This document shows positions 1 through 9,230 of a DNA stretch of 64,000 nt, piece after piece (the stretch's first letter is position 1; each line of letters begins with the position of its first letter). The position numbers were made by a program, and so were the translations under genes. The stretch comes from Rhizobium etli 8C-3 (GTDB lineage: Bacteria > Pseudomonadota > Alphaproteobacteria > Rhizobiales > Rhizobiaceae). Under the pieces are notes generated by a model, which was given only the letters and a program-made list of their open reading frames with translations, was not told where the DNA came from and ran no database searches. Location: contig NZ_CP017241.1 in assembly GCF_001908375.1 (NCBI RefSeq), forward strand, positions 809,001 through 873,000. The letters run 5' to 3'.

Positions 1-829
1 TGATCGTGTTGCGCAATGCTCCGGTGGTCTGGAAGGCAAAGCCTACCTTGCCGGCGACAAATGCCTGTTCGCCGGCCTGCTTGGTGAAGACCGGCATACC
101 GGCTTCCTTGACCAAGCGATCGACGACCTTCATCGCCTTTTGGCCTTCCGGACCGTTGAAGGTGACCTTGCTTTCGTCTTCGGAGAGCATGGTGCCGCCG
201 GCGCCGAAGAGAAGCGCGGAGAACATCCAGTCGTCACCCTGCCAGCGGAAGTCGACGGAATCGACGCCGTTGCCAAGGGCCTTGATTTTGGCGCCTAGGT
301 CGATGACCTCGTCCCAGGTCTTCGGCGGCTGGTCTGGGTTGCCACCGGCAGCCTTAACCAGATCGGCATTGTAGTACATGATAGGGTTGGAGGTGGCGAA
401 TGCCAGACCGACCTGCTTGCCGTTGACCTGTGCGAGCTTCAGGATCGTATCCGAAAAACCCTGCTCGACCATGGACGCCTTGTCCTTGGCGATCAGTGGC
501 CCGAGATCGACCGGGACATCGCGTTCATTAGCCATGCGCAGCCGGTTCAGGCCGATGAAAGTCAGGTCTGGCATTTCGGACGTGCCGACCTGGCGCATGA
601 TCGTCTGGATGCCTTCCTCATAGGTCGCGGAAGGATTGGCGAACTGAATCTTGATGTCCGGGTTCTCTTCCATGAACTTCTTCGAAATCGTGTCCATCAC
701 GTCCTTGAAGAAGCCCGGCATCGGATAATGCACGGTGAGCGTGGTTTCGGCATGGGCCGGAAGCGAGAACGTCATGGCGCCTGTTATGGCGACGCTCGCG
801 GCGGCAAGGATCTTGGTGAAATGCTTCAT
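1..829 (-). CDS. ABC transporter periplasmic binding protein, family 1 (partial, 3' end outside window)
   Basis: This is an extracellular solute-binding protein of the MalE/UgpB type that would hand a ligand to the two permeases encoded just upstream. About 276 residues are visible. They open with a Lys-containing n-region, a hydrophobic core and a PAHA cleavage site, so the product is exported to the periplasm. The start at 829 is chosen because AGGAG lies 7 bases upstream. It is the last gene of a minus-strand operon (phosphoesterase, ATPase, permease, permease, binding protein). The C-terminus lies before base 1. The ligand is unknown; a sugar, polyol or glycerophospho-compound fits the family. 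Confidence 0.88.
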   Translation of the reverse strand, partial: MKHFTKILAAASVAITGAMTFSLPAHAETTLTVHYPMPGFFKDVMDTISKKFMEENPDIKIQFANPSATYEEGIQTIMRQVGTSEMPDLTFIGLNRLRMANERDVPVDLGPLIAKDKASMVEQGFSDTILKLAQVNGKQVGLAFATSNPIMYYNADLVKAAGGNPDQPPKTWDEVIDLGAKIKALGNGVDSVDFRWQGDDWMFSALLFGAGGTMLSEDESKVTFNGPEGQKAMKVVDRLVKEAGMPVFTKQAGEQAFVAGKVGFAFQTTGALRNTI

Positions 830-884
830 CGCATGGCTCCTGGTTCGGGGCGGCTTGGGAGGAGACGACCGGTTAGCACAAGGG

Positions 885-1733
885 TCAGCCCTTGAGGCCG
901 GTCATGGTGATCCCTTCGACGAAGCGCTTCTGGGCTAGCAGAAAGGCTACGACGAGAGGGGAAGTGATGATGAGGGTTGCGGCCATCAGGGCGCCGTAGT
1001 CGTCGCCGGCTTCCGCGGCGCGGAAGTAAAGAAGACCAAGTGGCGGCGTGGCATAGGCCTGGTTCGAAACGACGATCAGCGGCCAGTAAAGGTCGTTCCA
1101 GTGGGCGACGATCGAAAAGATTGAGAAGGCGGTGATCGCGGGCCAGGCATTGGGCACGATGACCCGGGCGATAACGCCGATCTCGCTCATGCCATCGAGG
1201 CGCGCAGCGTGGATCAGGTCGTTCGGCATGGCACGGAAGAACTGCAGGAACAGGAAGATGCCGAAGACCGAGATGGTGAAGGGGGCGACCAGCGAGACAT
1301 AGCTGTTCAGCGCCCCCGCCCGATCGAAGGCGACATAGAGCGGCAGTGCTGTCGCGTGGATAGGCACCAGCAGACCGAGCATGATGAGAACCATCATCGC
1401 CTTGGCCGCGCGGAACTTCAGTTTTGCCATGGCGTAGGCGCAGGGGATGGCGACCACCACCTGGATCACGAGGATCATCAGGCAGACCAGGATACCGTTG
1501 AACAGCAGCGTCGGCATGTGCACGCGAGACCACGCCTTGGCGAAGTTTTGCCCGTAGAACCAGTGAGTCGGGATCAGGTTGAGTGACGACGTGAAGATGT
1601 CGCTCTGCGCCTTGCCGGCGGTCGAGATCATGAAGATGTAGGGCACCAGGAAAACGATGGCGCCGAGGCTGAGGATCGAGAGCCGGGCAACGCGGCCGAG
1701 CGACATGGAGGGGGTGAAAGCGTTCCGGCTCAT
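885..1733 (-). CDS. ABC transporter inner-membrane permease (MalG/UgpE type)
   Basis: This is the second permease of the sugar-type importer (282 residues). It has about six hydrophobic segments; the first covers residues 17-37. The cytoplasmic EAA loop that docks the ATPase lies near residues 175-200 (HAARLDGMSE...VPNAWP). The C-terminus TMTGLKG is characteristic of MalG/UgpE-type subunits. The start overlaps the end of the upstream permease gene by 4 bases (ATGA), which indicates translational coupling. The substrate cannot be read from the sequence. Confidence 0.93.
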   Translation of the reverse strand: MSRNAFTPSMSLGRVARLSILSLGAIVFLVPYIFMISTAGKAQSDIFTSSLNLIPTHWFYGQNFAKAWSRVHMPTLLFNGILVCLMILVIQVVVAIPCAYAMAKLKFRAAKAMMVLIMLGLLVPIHATALPLYVAFDRAGALNSYVSLVAPFTISVFGIFLFLQFFRAMPNDLIHAARLDGMSEIGVIARVIVPNAWPAITAFSIFSIVAHWNDLYWPLIVVSNQAYATPPLGLLYFRAAEAGDDYGALMAATLIITSPLVVAFLLAQKRFVEGITMTGLKG

Positions 1734-2671
1734 ACGTAATGCACCTGCTTGTCCTGAATGCGATATTGCAGAAACATCAGCACGACGAGGATGGCGAGGA
1801 AGACGACTGTCATGGCGGAGGCATAACCGACGCGCAGGTACACGAAGCCCTCCTGGTAGATCGTGTAGAGCAGCACTTCAGACGCCTTGTTCGGTCCGCC
1901 TTCGGTGAGCGTCTTGACCGTTTCGAACACCTTGACCGAGTTAACGACGCTGACCGTGGTGACGAAGAGCGTGGTCGGCCCGAGCATCGGCCACGTGACC
2001 AGCCTGAAGCGGTCCCAGGCGGTTTTGGCGCCATCGACTTCGGCTGCGGCGTAAAGTTCACGAGGAATGGCGGTGAGGCCGGCAAGGAAGAGCACGAGGT
2101 TGAAGCCGACCGACTGCCAGATGCCGATGATCGACAGGCTGTAGAGCACGGTGTTTGCGGCACCGAGCCAGTTCGGACCGGAGATGCCGATCATGGCGAG
2201 CATCGTGTTGATCGGGCCGATCGTCGGATGGAAGAGATATTGCCACACGGTTGCCATTGCGACGAGCAGCGAGGCGACCGGTAGGAAATAGGCCGTGCGG
2301 AAGAAGGAGCGACCGATACCTTCGGCCTCGATCAGCATCGCGAGCCCCAGCGCCATGAAGATCGAGATCGGCGTCACGATCACCGCATAGACGCTCGTGT
2401 TCCACAGCGACTTCATGAAGGTGCGGTCGCCGAAGAGCTCGACATAGTTGTCGAAGCCGACGAATTCGAAGCTCGGATAGCCGAGCTCAAAATTGGTGAA
2501 GGCGAGGGCGATCACCGCCACGACCGGCAGGATGACGAAAACGAAGACGAGGAGGATGGCGGGCAGCGAAAGGAGCATCCCGACGCGGGCCTCCTGCCGT
2601 TCGGCGGCAGAGCGCCGAGTCTTCGGGACGGCCGGAACCGCGCCGATAGAAGTTGCGGCCATGTTAGCCAT
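1730..2671 (-). CDS. ABC transporter inner-membrane permease (MalF/UgpA type)
   Basis: This is the first permease of the importer, 313 residues from the chosen start MANMAATS. A longer reading frame is open upstream, but it runs inside the ATPase gene. The ATG at 2671 has GGGAGG just upstream and overlaps the ATPase stop by 8 bases. After a basic N-terminus it carries about six membrane segments and the EAA loop (AAAEVDGAKTAWDRFRLVTWP). It pairs with the MalG/UgpE-like subunit that follows. Confidence 0.92.
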   Translation of the reverse strand: MANMAATSIGAVPAVPKTRRSAAERQEARVGMLLSLPAILLVFVFVILPVVAVIALAFTNFELGYPSFEFVGFDNYVELFGDRTFMKSLWNTSVYAVIVTPISIFMALGLAMLIEAEGIGRSFFRTAYFLPVASLLVAMATVWQYLFHPTIGPINTMLAMIGISGPNWLGAANTVLYSLSIIGIWQSVGFNLVLFLAGLTAIPRELYAAAEVDGAKTAWDRFRLVTWPMLGPTTLFVTTVSVVNSVKVFETVKTLTEGGPNKASEVLLYTIYQEGFVYLRVGYASAMTVVFLAILVVLMFLQYRIQDKQVHYV

Positions 2672-3833
2672 GGGCCGCCTCCCGGACCGGGTTTTCGACA
2701 AGCGGCGCCGCGGCGAGGCGAGCGCCATCGGCGCCAAAGACGAAGATGTGTTGGGCGGCAGCTGAAAGACGCACGGCCGTACCGGCGGCAAGCCCTGCAC
2801 CTTCGGCAGGGGTGACCTTGGCAATCATTGTTTCGCCGATCGTGTCAAGCCGGCAGTAGACGATGATTTCTGAACCGAGGAACTCCACCCGCGCGACGCG
2901 GGCAGGCAGGCCGGACTCGCCCGAGCGCAACACACGGACGAATTCCGGCCGGATGCCGAGCGTGACGGGCGTATCCGCGGGCAGAATTAGATCGAGAAGG
3001 ACGCAGCGCTCGGTGCCGAGCGCGATGGCGCCTTTGGCTTCCACATGGGAGGCGATGAGGTTGATGCGCGGCTGGCCGACAAATTTGGCGACCTCGATAT
3101 GCTGCGGATTGTCGTAGATCACCTGCGGCGGAGCAAGCTGGAGCAACGAACCGCCGATCATCACGGCGACGCGGTCGGCCATCGATAGCGCTTCCGCCTG
3201 GTCGTGGGTGACGTACACGGTCGGCACGCCGGCACGGCGGTGCATTTCGACGATCTCGCCGCGGGCATGGACGCGCAGGTTGGCGTCGAGGTTCGACAGC
3301 GGCTCGTCCATCAGGAAGACGGCCGGACGGCGCACCATGGCGCGCGCGAGTGCTACGCGCTGGCGCTGGCCGCCGGACATCTGGCCCGGCTTGCGGTCAA
3401 GAAGGTGGTCGATCTTCAGCGAGGTGGACATCTCGCGCACATCGCGATGAATGGCGGCGACCGCCTTGCGCTGGCCGGGCATCAGCGGTGCGAGGAAGGG
3501 GATGCGCTGCGCCCGCGTCAGGCGGCGCATGACGAGCGGAACGGCAATGTTCTGCGCTGCCGTCAGATGCGGATAAAGAGCGTAGGACTGGAACACCATC
3601 GCGATATTGCGATCGGCGGCTCGGACCTGGCTCACGTCGCGACCGTCGATGACAATCTCGCCGCTATCCGCACTTTCGAGCCCTGCAAGGATGCGGAGAA
3701 GCGTGCTCTTACCGCAGCCCGATGGTCCGACCAGCGCGATGAACTCGCCCGGCTGGGCATCAAGGCTGACGCTTTTAAGGATCTGGTTTTTGCCGAACGA
3801 CTTGTGGATGTTAGTGAGGGTGAGTGCACTCAT
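2664..3833 (-). CDS. ABC transporter ATP-binding protein (MalK/UgpC type)
   Basis: This is the ATPase of the importer (389 residues). Walker A is GPSGCGKST near residue 37. The signature is MSGGQRQRVALARAM, Walker B is VFLMDEPLSNLD, and the switch His is in YVTHDQAEAL. A C-terminal TOBE-type regulatory domain follows (LGIRPEFVRV...). Compared with usual UgpC proteins, there is an extra stretch of roughly 18 residues between the Q-loop and the signature (TRAQRIPFLAPLMPGQRKAV). The gene overlaps the phosphoesterase stop by 4 bases, which places it second in the operon. Confidence 0.94.
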   Translation of the reverse strand: MSALTLTNIHKSFGKNQILKSVSLDAQPGEFIALVGPSGCGKSTLLRILAGLESADSGEIVIDGRDVSQVRAADRNIAMVFQSYALYPHLTAAQNIAVPLVMRRLTRAQRIPFLAPLMPGQRKAVAAIHRDVREMSTSLKIDHLLDRKPGQMSGGQRQRVALARAMVRRPAVFLMDEPLSNLDANLRVHARGEIVEMHRRAGVPTVYVTHDQAEALSMADRVAVMIGGSLLQLAPPQVIYDNPQHIEVAKFVGQPRINLIASHVEAKGAIALGTERCVLLDLILPADTPVTLGIRPEFVRVLRSGESGLPARVARVEFLGSEIIVYCRLDTIGETMIAKVTPAEGAGLAAGTAVRLSAAAQHIFVFGADGARLAAAPLVENPVREAAHG

Positions 3834-4672
3834 TCCGCCTCCTCCTGCGCTGCTCGCGCCTTCGGAGCGGAAGCGGGATAGACCTCATGGATGACGTCAT
3901 CGATGACATGTGCCGTCATGCCGGGCACGGCGACGATCTCGCTCCTCACCTCGTCGCCGAGATGATGCAAAACGGCGCCGATCAGGCGCTCGCCGGGCAT
4001 CTCGCGCTCTAACGTATCGATGACGAAGGCGGCCGATGGCCCCCATACGACGGACGTGTTCTCGAAGCGCCCCTTCCAGGCCCAGTGGAGGTGGCCGCTC
4101 GCATAGAGCGCCACGTCGTGGGCTGCCATCAGGTCGTAGACACGCTGGCGCTGCTTGGGGCGCAGGCCCCAATAACCCGTATCGCCCTCATGCGGTTCGT
4201 CAACAAACAGCGGCTTATGAGCAAACAGCGCCAGCCGGCGTCCATCACGTTCCTCGAATGCGGTCCGCAGCCATTCGAACTGCGCCTCTTCTTCCTCATC
4301 CTCGCGTCCGAAAAGAAGCGCATTGAGCCCGACGAGACGCCAGCCGTTCGCATCTTCTACAAAGCGGTCGCCGCCGGCGAGTGAGCGCCACCGGGCAAGA
4401 CGCTCGGTATTCACCGGCTGGCTCATATGGGAGAAGTGGCCGACGTCATGATTGCCAGGCACGATCAGCATCGGTGTGGAGACCTGGCGCATCAGGTCCA
4501 TCGAGAAGGAGATGTCATCCGCCTTGTCGGCGCCATCGACAGTCAGGTCGCCGGTGTGGACAATAAGGTCCGCCTCCTGGTCCTCAATCCAGCTCAGAAG
4601 TGGCGCCCAGTTGCCGTTGAAATGGGTCTTCTCGGGGCTGAAATGCGTGTCGGTGATCTGGATGATTTTCAT
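3830..4672 (-). CDS. calcineurin-like metallophosphoesterase (CpdA/GpdQ-like)
   Basis: This is a cytoplasmic dinuclear-metal phosphoesterase of the Icc/CpdA/GpdQ class (280 residues from the chosen start). Metal-ligand motifs appear in order: TDTHF near the N-terminus, HTGDLT, PGNHD, and YASGHLHW near the C-terminus. The ATG at 4672 is preferred over 4693 because CGGAGAG stands about 9 bases upstream. It is the first gene of the transporter operon. Members of this class hydrolyse cyclic nucleotides or glycerophosphodiesters. The transporter context makes an imported phosphodiester a reasonable substrate, but that is inference. Confidence 0.88.
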   Translation of the reverse strand: MKIIQITDTHFSPEKTHFNGNWAPLLSWIEDQEADLIVHTGDLTVDGADKADDISFSMDLMRQVSTPMLIVPGNHDVGHFSHMSQPVNTERLARWRSLAGGDRFVEDANGWRLVGLNALLFGREDEEEEAQFEWLRTAFEERDGRRLALFAHKPLFVDEPHEGDTGYWGLRPKQRQRVYDLMAAHDVALYASGHLHWAWKGRFENTSVVWGPSAAFVIDTLEREMPGERLIGAVLHHLGDEVRSEIVAVPGMTAHVIDDVIHEVYPASAPKARAAQEEAE

Positions 4673-4825
4673 AAATGGGCTCTCCGAGGTCATCGTCCGC
4701 CTGCGCTAAATGGCGGCGACGGCGTCTTCCTTAGAGCCCTCCCATGTCAGGCCTGTTACAGCCCTTCCACCTTTTCATCAATTCGGTCACAAAAGTTTCA
4801 CGGGCTGTTGCCTCTGTGGGCACCA

Positions 4826-4915
4826 TTTTGGGGATCAGGTTGCCAATGATGTCAAAACGGGATCCGGCACGACAGGAAAATCAAGGAATTAAGGGCTTCT
4901 GGAGAGAATTGGCTG
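4826..4915 (+). repeat. direct repeat A, left copy
   Basis: Ninety bases align without gaps to 35924-36013, with about 13 differences by hand count. The central block around AAAACGGGATCCGGCACGAC is identical. At 36.0 kb the repeat runs into the 3' end of tRNA-Gln. Here it ends in GGCTG followed by AACCT, as if the tRNA 3' end had lost GGG. Confidence 0.85.
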
Positions 4916-4922
4916 AACCTTA

Positions 4923-5055
4923 TAATTTCAATGACTTAGAAAAATCGCCTTTGAAATTCCTTATATTTTCCCGCCGCGAGCGACCGTGGATGCCACCTTT
5001 GCGCCCTGGCTTTGGGCCCCAGTCAATATGGGTGTGGAGCGGAAATAATTTCCGC
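4923..5055 (+). repeat. direct repeat B, left copy, with 17-bp palindrome
   Basis: This stretch aligns over 133 bases to 32607-32739 in the same orientation, with one compensating gap on each side. It ends in the perfect dyad GCGGAAATAATTTCCGC (5039-5055), which is conserved in both copies. It follows repeat A after seven bases. Confidence 0.85.
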
Positions 5056-5287
5056 TTCTGGGTCGAAGTTCCCGTCCTGCGGTCGCCGCGCGGAGGCCCC
5101 TTTGCGCCCTCTAGTCAGCCGTTCCGGCGGCTATGCCGAATCCCCGAAAGCAGACGTTGGGCTCGGGCCGTCTCAACATCCGATCTGGGGGTGGAGAGCG
5201 GCCACTTGCCAAGGTAGATTGGGACGACTCGAGCATGGAGCGGAAGTACAAGCGAACGGCTTCGGGCTTCGGGAGATTTGCCAAACG

Positions 5288-7023
5288 TCATTCCGGAAGC
5301 CCCGCTAGGCGATAGCCAGCCACGATATGCTGGCGCACGTCTTCCGCCGGGAAAGGCTGCGATGCCGACCAGTGCCGGATGGTGAAGTGCGGGTTGCTTA
5401 TCATGAACATTTTCGCCTCCCAGCGCGCCTCCTCCAAGCGGCCAAGCTGCGCCAGACTCGCTGCCAGCAGGCGTCGTGAAGTCGTGCGATAAGTTTCGGG
5501 CCTGCGCAGCGTTTGGACCGCTGATTTGTAATCGCCGATGGAATATTGAGCCTGGCCCAACATCCAGTAATACCAACCGGGCGGATGAGGATTGAGCCGG
5601 AGCGCCTTCCGCACCTGCTCAATGGCTTCCGCAGGCCGCCCGTTTTCCGTCGTCAGTTCTGCCTGCATCGCCCATGCGTCGGCGTGGTTGGGGTCCAGCT
5701 TGTGGGCGGCGTTGAATTCGGCATCCGAATCCGCCCAGCGGCTCTCGTGGCCCAATATTACGCCCAATACCCAGCGATTCCCTGCATCGTTCGGGTCGAG
5801 TTCGACCGCGCGCTGTGCTTCGGCAAGGGCTTTTGCGCGGTTGGGATCCATCGGTTCGTCCCAGAACTCCCAGCCCAGCCAGAGGTTCAGTGCCAGCCAA
5901 CGGTGCGCCTCCGCGTATTCCGGATCGAGCGCGATTGCCCGGTTCAGCAGGAAAATGGCTTCTTTCGCGGTGAGCGCCGTTTGCAGGCCAAGGGCCCGCG
6001 CGCGCACACAGAGGTCATAGGCTTCCAGGTTGCTTGGTCTGTTGCGCGCCGGCGCTGCGATCAGGCGGCCCACCAAAGCTTCGACAATTTTGCCGGTCAC
6101 CTCGTCCTGAACGGCGAAGATATCTTCAAGGCTCCGGTCGAATCGTTCGGCCCAAAGATGGTCACCCGCGATCGCGTCGATCAGTTGGGCATTTATACGC
6201 ACCCGCCCGCTGCCCGCCGTGCACTCCCTTCAAGAAGATGGCGCACTCCTAGCTCGCGCGCGATGCGACGCACATCCATGTGCCTGCCCTTGTAGGCAAA
6301 TGCCGAGTTGCTGGCGATGACGAACAACTCACTGGTTCTCGACAGATCCGTGATCAGGTCTTCGGTGAGGCCATCGACAAATGCCTCCTGCTCCGGATCG
6401 TTGCTCATGTTCGTAAATGGGAGGACGGCGATGGAGGGCTTGGTGGGGAGCGGCAGCGGCGCTTTGTCCGCCGGCACGCCATCTTCCGATGCGGGCGACA
6501 ACCGAATCCGGTAGACGGACACCGGTTCGGCGACGTTCTTGATCGATTGCGGACCAAGTTCGTCGAAGCCGCAATCAAGCTTCCGCTTGACCTGGTCGTA
6601 GATGCCGCCGGAGACACAGATTTCTCCCGCCCCGGCCATCGCCTGAAGTCGCACGGCGACAACGACGCCATCGCCGAACAGATCGCCGGCCTCGACAACG
6701 ACGTCGCCCAGATTAATGCCGATATGAAGGTTGATTTGCCGGTCGGCAGGCATACCCTCGTTGGCGGCCACCATCCGCTTCTGGAGTTCGACGGCGCATA
6801 AGACAGCGTTCACAGCACTTCCGAACTCCACGAGAACGCCATCACCCATCACTTTTACGACACGGCCTTGGCGGTCGCGGACCAGTGGTTCGAGGATCTC
6901 CTTTCGCCGCCCCCTTAACGCGGCCAATGTTCCTTGCTCGTCCTGGTCCAGAAGTCGACTGTAGCCCACCACGTCGGCAGCCAATATGGCGGCAAGACGG
7001 CGCTGGGCTCGTTCTTCGGACAT
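5288..7023 (-). pseudogene. class III nucleotidyl cyclase with FlgO/TolB-like and TPR regions, frameshifted
   Basis: Two adjoining frames make one protein. The first (start 7023) gives the cyclase homology domain (AAILAADVVGYSRL, VMGDGVLVEF) and the beginning of the FlgO/TolB-N-like region (SIAVLPFTNMS). It stops just after LLEGSARRAAGG. The second resumes exactly where its paralogues continue (RVRINAQLIDA...) and carries TPR-type repeats to 5288. One missing base in a G-rich run near 6200-6215 explains the break. The usual catalytic Asn of GDGVNxAxRL is Val here (GDGVVVAVRL), so cyclase activity may already have been lost. Either the frameshift is real or it is a base-calling error in the G-rich run. 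Confidence 0.85.
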
Positions 7024-7493
7024 TTCACATTGCCTTCGTAGAACGCAGAGATCGGATTGTATGACGACTATTTCAAAAGTCTATTGGGGACTTCGAGGTT
7101 CGACCGCCAGCAGGCTACATGGGGTGATCCCGCCAGTCGATTGTCCCTTTGGGCTCATGACTTGCGCTTGGGCTTGCTTCGAAGAAGGTCCGCATTGGGT
7201 CGCAACGGGTCAGACTGCTTTGCGCCATCATTTCAGCCATTCGAGCAACCTCGGCGATTTTCTGAAAGCTGCCGGTCCGCTTGACCCATCCCGAAGTCGA
7301 CAAGTGGGTGGGTCGGCGGACAGGCTCGTCGGCGCCAACTCCTGCACGTCCCGGGATCCTGGGGGCTTCCCACTACAATGAAGCCTTTCGCTATGGTAGA
7401 CCTAGAATGCTGCGAACATGAAGAACCGCTGATGGTGGACGATCAACTGAACTCGTTCGGTTGACAATAGCGCAGTCCGGGGAGGAGGTCGCC
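7024..7493 (+). other. intergenic region, no gene seen
   Basis: These 470 bases lie between two divergent cyclase genes. I find no convincing frame, RNA or repeat. The promoters of both flanking genes are expected here. Confidence 0.5.
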
Positions 7494-8930
7494 ATGGCAT
7501 CGATCGACGAGAAGAACCTCGAAGAGAAGCTGACGGCGCTAGAGTCGGCCCGGACCTGGAGTGCGCGGCTCGTATCCAAGCTCGAGAGCAACATCCGTTC
7601 GGCAAGCGACGCCGAGCTCTTCCGCATCAATCCGATCAAATTCGCCGCCGACAAGAGCCTCAACGAGGAGGAGACGATTGTTCTCTTCCTGCACGCCACC
7701 GCCCTAGGTCTCTTCGATATGACCTGGATTCTGATCTGTCCGGTCTGCTCCTGTGTCATCGATAGCTTCCGGGCTCTCAAGAATCTCCGCAGTCACTGCC
7801 GCTGCACCCACTGCCATTTGGATTTCGTGGCGGCTCTCGACGACATGATCGCGATAACCTTCACCGTGAACCCGGCCATTCGCCGCATCTCCTATCACGA
7901 TCCGCAGACGCTGACGGTGGAGGATTATCTTTTCCGCTACAGCTCGACGAGTGAGGGCTTGATCCCGGACGGAACCCCTTTCGTCCACCTGAGGGAGATG
8001 CTGAGCCGCGGATTAGCCTATATCGAGCCGGGCGAGACGACCGCTTTTGAGATAATCGCAGAGGCTGGCATATTACATGGCAGCAGCTCCGACAGCGACG
8101 CAGGTATCACATTCATTGTCGATCCCGCGCTTCCGACTGGCGAACAGCGCATTGCAATCCGTCTTGACCTCGAGTCCAGCACGCCGGACGCGGGCACCAT
8201 CGCGGCCGGCAAGGTGATTTTCGAGATGTCCAATGTCGCGGACAAACGCATCGAGTTCGGGATCCTTCAACTGCCGCCCGGCGTCGACAGGCCGCCGCCG
8301 CTCCACTTCGCGCCGTTCCTCTCAGGGAAGCGGCTGCTCACGACCCAGACGTTCCGCGACCTCTTTCGCTCCGAGGTGATCCGCAGCCACGAAGGGCTCG
8401 GCGTCACGGACATCGCTCTCCTTTTCACCGACCTGAAGGGCTCGACTGCACTTTATGACCGGATCGGAGACCTGAATGCCTTTGCACTTGTGCAGCAGCA
8501 TTTTGAGCGGCTGCAGGACGTGACGGTCCGCCACAACGGCGCGATCATCAAGACGATCGGCGATGCGGTGATGGCAGCGTTCCTGAGGCCTGCCGATGCC
8601 GTGCGCGCGGCGCTCGACATGCGCAGCGAAATCGCCTCGTTCAACAAGCGGCAGCCAGACAAGGCTCTGATCCTCAAGATCGGCGTTCACAGAGGCGCGG
8701 CAATTGCGGTCACGCTGAACGAGCGCCTCGACTATTTCGGCCAGACCGTGAACATTGCTGCGCGCGTCCAAGGCCTTGCCGACGCCGACGAGATTTTTGT
8801 CAGCCAGGACGTTTACGACGCGACCGGGGTTCGCGACGGACTGGCGGCTTTTGCGGTCGACCCGAGAACTGCACATCTTCGAGGCGTGCGGCAGGAACTG
8901 CCGGTGTTTCGGGTGGGAGGGGCCGTTTAA
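7494..8930 (+). CDS. class III adenylate/guanylate cyclase with N-terminal zinc-ribbon (DUF5939-like) region
   Basis: This 478-residue protein is probably soluble. The N-terminal part contains a Cys cluster, CPVC at about 82-85 and CRCTHC at about 102-107, typical of a zinc ribbon. An all-beta region follows, like the DUF5939 segment found ahead of some bacterial cyclases. The catalytic domain starts near residue 305. It shows both metal Asp motifs (LLFTDLKGST, TIGDAVMAAF) and the Asn/Arg motif (GQTVNIAARV), so it looks active. The ATG at 7494 is chosen for its GGGGAGGAGG ribosome site. An upstream in-frame start at 7461 has none. It precedes the GTPase/cyclase cassette by 1 kb and need not be co-transcribed with it. 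Confidence 0.88.
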   Translation: MASIDEKNLEEKLTALESARTWSARLVSKLESNIRSASDAELFRINPIKFAADKSLNEEETIVLFLHATALGLFDMTWILICPVCSCVIDSFRALKNLRSHCRCTHCHLDFVAALDDMIAITFTVNPAIRRISYHDPQTLTVEDYLFRYSSTSEGLIPDGTPFVHLREMLSRGLAYIEPGETTAFEIIAEAGILHGSSSDSDAGITFIVDPALPTGEQRIAIRLDLESSTPDAGTIAAGKVIFEMSNVADKRIEFGILQLPPGVDRPPPLHFAPFLSGKRLLTTQTFRDLFRSEVIRSHEGLGVTDIALLFTDLKGSTALYDRIGDLNAFALVQQHFERLQDVTVRHNGAIIKTIGDAVMAAFLRPADAVRAALDMRSEIASFNKRQPDKALILKIGVHRGAAIAVTLNERLDYFGQTVNIAARVQGLADADEIFVSQDVYDATGVRDGLAAFAVDPRTAHLRGVRQELPVFRVGGAV

Positions 8931-8975
8931 GGCGAGTAGAGCGATTGGCCCACGGGACCATGCGTCAGAAAAGCA

Positions 8976-8993
8976 GTGTGTGTGTGTGTGTGT
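8976..8993 (+). repeat. (GT)9 dinucleotide tract
   Basis: Nine uninterrupted GT units lie 46 bases after the stop of the DUF5939-type cyclase gene. Such tracts can slip in replication. It lies outside any supported frame. Confidence 0.9.
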
Positions 8994-9048
8994 CGAACCC
9001 CCGATCACCGAAAACTCCCGAGGGAATTGGTTCGACCCGCTCTGTTGA

Positions 9049-9230
9049 CAACGCGACTTCGTTCGGGGAGGTCAAAGTGGCCAAGGTCAGCGCTGCGATC
9101 TATCTCAGCCCACCTGTGACGATGTCGTGGGGTTGGATGCTGTTTTCCGAACCGCTGACAACAGCGATGTTCGCGGGGCGCCCTGCACATTGCGGGGCCG
9201 CACCTCCCAGAACGATTTTCCGTGTTTCCA
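9049..9230 (+). pseudogene. EamA/DMT transporter, C-terminal fragment with frameshift
   Basis: The translation VSAAIYLSPPVTMSWGW followed by MLFSEPLTTAMFAG matches the last two helices of EamA-type drug/metabolite transporters (…YLxPPvTxxWaWxxFgEpLt…G). After MFAG a one-base shift restores GALHIAGPHLPERF, the expected closing helix. No start, promoter or upstream eight helices remain, so this is a relic. Confidence 0.6.

Larger units (their letters stand above)
4673..5287 (+). other. intergenic region holding two dispersed repeats
   Basis: No gene is supported here. The stretch carries the left copies of repeat A (4826-4915) and repeat B (4923-5055). The rest (5056-5287) is GC-rich with no coding signal I trust. 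The promoter of the minus-strand transporter operon should lie between 4673 and about 4820. Confidence 0.6.

Noticed and set aside
4772..4801. Three TTTCAT/GGTCAC/TTTCAC units at 11-12-base spacing, like a Pho box upstream of a ugp-like operon
   Set aside because: The units read towards the plus strand, away from the minus-strand operon, and each matches CTGTCAT poorly.
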